Shown here: positions 59,981-64,000 of the stretch, piece by piece
How the letters are laid out: each line of letters opens with the position of its first letter
Numbering within the stretch: the first letter of the stretch is position 1
Assembly: GCA_017395545.1 (NCBI GenBank)
Contig: JAFPUF010000064.1
Span: 1-64,000, forward strand
DNA length: 64,000 nt
Source of the DNA: Treponema sp.
GTDB taxonomy: Bacteria > Spirochaetota > Spirochaetia > Treponematales > Treponemataceae
Direction: 5' to 3'
The notes under the pieces: model-generated
Seen by the model: only the letters and a program-made list of their open reading frames with translations
The model's database searches: none
Told to the model about the DNA's origin: nothing
Made by a program: the position numbers and the translations under genes

Positions 59981-62473
59981 ATGAACAAACGGCAAAAATT
60001 ACTTTTTTTTCGCAATTTCTCAATCACTTTAGGTTTTATCTGTCTCCTTGCTTCTACAATATTTCTTATCCGCTTTGTCTCAACCGAAATAAAACCCAAA
60101 GAAGAAGTAAACGTACCTGTCGAAGTCTCTCACAAGGTTCTTTTCTTCTGTTCATACAGTCCGCTTTATTTCACTTACGAATCCCAGATTCAGGGACTCC
60201 AGGAAGCCCTTTATCCGAAAGGCACAGAGTACGACATTATTTTTCTTGATTCCGAGCAGCGCGGAAAAGCAGATTTTTCAATGCTGGCAACCTACGTAAA
60301 GTCCAAGCTGGACGGAAAAAAATATGAGGCAGTTCTTCTCGGTGACAATGCTGCCCTCAGGTTTGCCCTTGAATATCAGAGCCAGCTTTTTCCGAACCTT
60401 CCTATGGTCTTCTTTGGTGTAACCGATTTCGAGCTTGCCCTCAAAGCCTGCGCCACCCCGATGATAACAGGTTACTACGAAAGCAACTATCTCGAAGAAA
60501 CAATGAACCTTGCAATGAAACTTTTCCCAAACAGAAAAACTTTCGTTGCCCTTCACGACCAGTCTTCTTCAGGCCAGAGCGACATCGCAAGTTTATGGTC
60601 TTTCCGTAAAAAATACAAAGACTACGCTTTCATCGACCTGGACGCAACTCTTCTTTCACAGGAAGAACTTATTTTCCTTCTCGACTCTCTTCCAGCAGAT
60701 TCAATTCTTCTATACATGACGTGCTATACCGACAAATACGGAAAGAACTACTCAATGCTTTCCCGCACAAACACCATCGTCCAGCACACAAATGTTCCTA
60801 TTTTCCGCAATTATATCGGCGGCGAAGGAATGGGCATTCTCGGAGGAATCTCGCTTGACGTCGAAGAACAGTGCAGGCTCGCAGGCGAAACAACTGCAAA
60901 AATTGTTTCCGGAGCTGACATTTCAGAATTCCCGTTCGTAGAGCAGACTCCGAGCAGAACCGCTTTTGACTACAACCTTATTAAACAATATAACCTCAAA
61001 ATCTCCGATTTTCCGCCCGACACAATTTTCTACAACAAGCCCGACAATTTTCTTAATCACTACGGAAATATTTTACCGGCCGTCGGTCTAATCATCTTAA
61101 CTCTCGTATTTTTTGTTCTTGCGGCAAATTTCGGAAAAGCGATTTCCAAAAAACTTGTCCTTGACCTGCAGAAATCCAACGACGCCCTCGTTGAGTCTGA
61201 AGAAACACTGCGTTATCAGGCAGAATACGACGAAGTCCTCGATATTCTCAACAGACGAACTATTACAGAATGGCTCCATGAAAACCTCACTCCCGAAGAC
61301 ACATACTCAATCCTGATTATCGACATTGACAACTTCAAAATGCTCAACGACAGCTATGGTCACTCCCTTGCAGACTCAATTCTTCAGTATCTCGTAGCAC
61401 TCTTAAAAGGCATGGCTCTGGAACGCGGCTGGATGATGGGTCGCTTCGGAGGAGACGAATTCCTTATCTACATTCCAAACGAAATTCTTACAATCGACTG
61501 CGAAACAACAAAAAATATTCTTGAACTTATCCGAGCCCCTATTCCTCTCGGTGACGAAACTCTGTCTCTCACGGTAAGTCTCGGTGCCTCATGCTCCGAC
61601 GGTGAAACCCCGCCTGAACTTCACATCAACAATACGGAAGGAGCCCTTTACGAAGCTAAAGCGCGCGGCAAAAACGGAATCGTCATTTACGACGACATAA
61701 TGAAGAAAAAAACTCTCGAAGAAATTGTCATAAAAGAAAAATTACAGCGGGCTTTCGACAGCGACGGTTTCTTCATGCTTTATCAGCCGCAGATTAACGC
61801 CAAAACAAAAAAAGTTGCCGGCTATGAGGCTCTTGTCCGCATGAAAGAACCAGGAGTTTACCCCGGACAGTTCATTCCTGTTGCAGAAAAAAGCGGATGG
61901 ATCTGGCGTATCGGACGCATCACCACCGAACTTGTAATAAAGCAGCTTGCCGCATGGCGTGATGCCGGCGAAGAGCTTCACCCTGTTTCGGTAAACTTCT
62001 CTTCAAACCAGCTCAACGACCACGGCTATGTCGACTTCATCGAAGAACTTCTAAAAAAATACGACATTCCGCCGCACTACCTTGAAATCGAAATCACAGA
62101 AGGCCTTTTCCTTGAAAAATCTTCTCTCGCAGACACTATTTTCAAGCGCTTCAAGGATTTAGGAATCCGTCTCCATATGGACGATTTCGGAACGGGCTAT
62201 TCTTCCCTCGGATACCTCACCTATATTCCTGTCGACATCATCAAACTCGACAAGTCACTCGTTGATGCCTACCTTGTTGAAGGCAAAGATTCCTTCATCA
62301 AAAATATCATTCATCTCATGCACGATCTCGGAAAAGCCATGATTATCGAAGGCGTCGAAGAAAAATACCAGTACGAACGACTGTGCGAATTTGGAGCAGA
62401 CACAATTCAGGGATACTACTTCTCAAAACCGATTCCAGCTGATGAGGCAATTAAATTCGAGGTTAAAGAGTAA
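59981..62473 (+). CDS. Periplasmic-binding-protein sensor with GGDEF and EAL domains
   Basis: An 830-residue transmembrane c-di-GMP enzyme. A membrane helix (about 10-35) is followed by an ABC_sub_bind-like periplasmic sensor (about 45-345, VLFFCSYSPLYFTYESQIQG, then GVTDFELALKAC). A second helix lies at about 365-388. The GGDEF domain has an intact G490-G-D-E-F494 motif, and the EAL domain has E616-A-L618, EITEGLF, DDFGTGYSSLGYL and KLDKSLV. Both catalytic halves look complete, so it may make or break c-di-GMP depending on ligand. It lies 58 nt after tmk under its own palindrome-covered promoter, and the next sensor gene begins 3 nt after its stop. Confidence 0.93.
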   Translation: MNKRQKLLFFRNFSITLGFICLLASTIFLIRFVSTEIKPKEEVNVPVEVSHKVLFFCSYSPLYFTYESQIQGLQEALYPKGTEYDIIFLDSEQRGKADFSMLATYVKSKLDGKKYEAVLLGDNAALRFALEYQSQLFPNLPMVFFGVTDFELALKACATPMITGYYESNYLEETMNLAMKLFPNRKTFVALHDQSSSGQSDIASLWSFRKKYKDYAFIDLDATLLSQEELIFLLDSLPADSILLYMTCYTDKYGKNYSMLSRTNTIVQHTNVPIFRNYIGGEGMGILGGISLDVEEQCRLAGETTAKIVSGADISEFPFVEQTPSRTAFDYNLIKQYNLKISDFPPDTIFYNKPDNFLNHYGNILPAVGLIILTLVFFVLAANFGKAISKKLVLDLQKSNDALVESEETLRYQAEYDEVLDILNRRTITEWLHENLTPEDTYSILIIDIDNFKMLNDSYGHSLADSILQYLVALLKGMALERGWMMGRFGGDEFLIYIPNEILTIDCETTKNILELIRAPIPLGDETLSLTVSLGASCSDGETPPELHINNTEGALYEAKARGKNGIVIYDDIMKKKTLEEIVIKEKLQRAFDSDGFFMLYQPQINAKTKKVAGYEALVRMKEPGVYPGQFIPVAEKSGWIWRIGRITTELVIKQLAAWRDAGEELHPVSVNFSSNQLNDHGYVDFIEELLKKYDIPPHYLEIEITEGLFLEKSSLADTIFKRFKDLGIRLHMDDFGTGYSSLGYLTYIPVDIIKLDKSLVDAYLVEGKDSFIKNIIHLMHDLGKAMIIEGVEEKYQYERLCEFGADTIQGYYFSKPIPADEAIKFEVKE

Positions 62474-62476
62474 ATT

Positions 62477-64000
62477 ATGTTCAAAAAAGTCAAAATTCAT
62501 GTTCCGACTGTTATCGCCGTTCTCTTTACGGTTGCGGTATTATTCGCTTCTTTCTTCTGGTTTTCAAATCACACGGACGACATGATTGAGGGAACCACAA
62601 AATTCTACCTTGAAACAAATGCACGTTCCCAGGCTGCGGCTTTCAACACAAAACTTTCAAATCAGGTTGAGTTGTTGCGCACAGTCTCAAGAATTTTCAA
62701 ATTCATCGACATGAACGATCACAAAGCTTTGCGCGAAACAGCCATGCAAATCGAAAATTTCGGAAGCTATGCTCGTCTTTCTGCTGCGGGTCCAGACGGC
62801 CGTATGTATGATATAACCGGAAAGGATATGGGCGATGTCTCTCAGGCACTTTATTTTAAGAGGGCACTCAAAGGCCTTGTCACAATTTCTGACACAATTC
62901 TTACAGACACAGAAATCGGCGACTATCTTTATATTGCGGTTCCAATTTATCAGGGAGAAAACAATGTTGGAGTTATGTACGGCCAGTTCTCCCTTTCACT
63001 TCTGGGCGATTTAATCGAAGCGGTTGGTTTTCAGGAAACGAGCACAAGCATTCTTCTCACAAGCGACGGAATGATTCTCGCCCGCTCAACGAATAACGAA
63101 CTTGTAACAAACAGAATCCGGAACTTCTTCGATCTGGGAACAAAATGGGGGCTTCGCGGAAAACTTTCCCTCACAGATATAAAAGTCGATATTATGAGCG
63201 GTAAAACTTTCGTAGTTCCATACGAAACCGGAGCAAGGGACAGGCTTGCAATTCTTACCCCTGTCGGAATGAATAACTGGTACTACGCAATCGTAATTTC
63301 CCAGGATATAATTCACGAACAAAGCCACGCACTTTCACTCAATCTTCTTGTAGTCGAAATTGTCCTTATCTTTGCATTCGTTCTTCTTTTCGTTACAATC
63401 CTTCATCTTCTCCGGAGCATGGCGCTCGTAGAAATTGCGAACGACCGTTTTCAGCTGGTCACGCGCCAGTCGCAGGCAATTGTTTTTGACTACGACTTTT
63501 CGAAACGACGGCTTGAACTCAACGGAAATGCGAAATTCATAAGCAAAAACGCAAAAGATTCATATTCTAACGAAGAAATCATCAGGGAGCTCAGCGATAT
63601 TCTTCACGAAAACGACAAATCAATTCTCGAAGAAATAATCGAACTCCGAAACAACGAAAAGAATACAATTCTCCGGGAAATGAGGATTTTATGCGCCGAC
63701 AACAACTATTACTGGCACCGTCTTACAGGAACCGTCGTGCGTGATGACGAAGGCCTGCCCCGCCGTCTCGTCGGAAACCTCGTCAATGTCGAGGACGAAA
63801 TAAGCAAAGAACAGCAGCTCAGGCAGAAGGCAGAAATTGACCCGCTTTCAGGACTTTTGAACAAGGGCGCTTTCACGGCTTATGTTGAGGAACTTCTTTC
63901 AAAATCTACAGACGATAATCTCTACGCTTTCTACATCATTGATCTTGATAACTTCAAAAAAGTCAACGATACGCTCGGTCATATCGTCGGGGACAAAGTT
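62477..64000 (+). CDS. Cache-PAS sensor with GGDEF domain, N-terminal 508 codons (cut by window edge)
   Basis: A membrane helix (about 8-30) is followed by a double Cache sensor (about 35-275) and a second helix (about 285-310). A PAS-like domain follows (about 325-430, ITRQ...AIVFDYDFSKRRLELNGNA). The start of a GGDEF domain comes next (about 445 onward, AEIDPLSGLLNKGAFTAYVE, then IIDLDNFKKVNDTLGH). The GGDEF motif itself and any later domain are beyond base 64000. The ATG at 62477 lies 3 nt after the preceding stop, so the two c-di-GMP genes are probably one operon. Confidence 0.9.
   Translation, partial: MFKKVKIHVPTVIAVLFTVAVLFASFFWFSNHTDDMIEGTTKFYLETNARSQAAAFNTKLSNQVELLRTVSRIFKFIDMNDHKALRETAMQIENFGSYARLSAAGPDGRMYDITGKDMGDVSQALYFKRALKGLVTISDTILTDTEIGDYLYIAVPIYQGENNVGVMYGQFSLSLLGDLIEAVGFQETSTSILLTSDGMILARSTNNELVTNRIRNFFDLGTKWGLRGKLSLTDIKVDIMSGKTFVVPYETGARDRLAILTPVGMNNWYYAIVISQDIIHEQSHALSLNLLVVEIVLIFAFVLLFVTILHLLRSMALVEIANDRFQLVTRQSQAIVFDYDFSKRRLELNGNAKFISKNAKDSYSNEEIIRELSDILHENDKSILEEIIELRNNEKNTILREMRILCADNNYYWHRLTGTVVRDDEGLPRRLVGNLVNVEDEISKEQQLRQKAEIDPLSGLLNKGAFTAYVEELLSKSTDDNLYAFYIIDLDNFKKVNDTLGHIVGDKV

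Overview
The window looks like a chromosomal segment of a spirochaete, most likely a host-associated or gut Treponema. The basis is a FlgE hook protein with the Treponema cross-linking residues, long-form HisG, paired LptC/LptA/LptB genes, giant Ig-repeat envelope proteins, many spirochaete-type lipoboxes, and a dense set of c-di-GMP and chemotaxis genes. No rRNA, tRNA, CRISPR array, complete insertion sequence or prophage was seen. Species assignment is inference only.

Layout. 1-3674 (minus): the start of adhE, then hisG and hisB, separated by a ~508 bp element with inverted ends that carries a GxxExxY-family gene. 3817-18218 (minus): two giant Ig-like envelope proteins, one a lipoprotein and one with a barrel-like C-terminus. 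18450-24005: a prohibitin-like gene, thyX, a lytic transglycosylase, a phosphoesterase and the lptC-lptA-lptB operon. 24006-27997: an accessory AT-rich patch with a hairpin cluster, small lipoprotein or membrane genes that resemble immunity genes, and an AlbA_2-type regulator with four direct repeats upstream. 28029-30980 (minus): rubrerythrin, a DnaJ-domain protein, map, and dapB.

31134-43254 (plus): a tightly coupled run of seven genes. It starts with a uracil phosphoribosyltransferase-like protein and continues with a 7TM-PAS protein, a beta-propeller HD-GYP sensor, a BMP-type nucleoside-binding protein, a Cache protein with a degenerate GGDEF, a hybrid histidine kinase with receiver and Hpt, and a double-receiver protein. 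I read it as a nucleoside-sensing phosphorelay tied to c-di-GMP turnover. 43226-50052 (minus): a corrinoid cluster with a BtuF/FepB-like binding lipoprotein, an unusual beta-rich lipoprotein, cbiJ, cbiET and cbiA. 50182-53104 (plus): uraA, a lipoprotein and ilvN/H.

53195-59105 (minus): a flotillin, flgE and flgD behind a sigma-28-like promoter, and a chemotaxis receptor. 59302-64000 (plus): tmk with an abnormal P-loop, a periplasmic-binding GGDEF-EAL protein, and the start of another Cache sensor with a GGDEF.

The strongest candidate for something undescribed is a small mobile repeat family. Its terminal repeats carry three CACAGAT heptads on a 9-nt period. One copy encloses the GxxExxY (PD-(D/E)XK-like) gene inside the his operon, and two 'empty' copies lie at 19364-19441 and 54851-54917. 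Second come the nucleoside/c-di-GMP operon and the corrinoid operon with its unknown lipoprotein.
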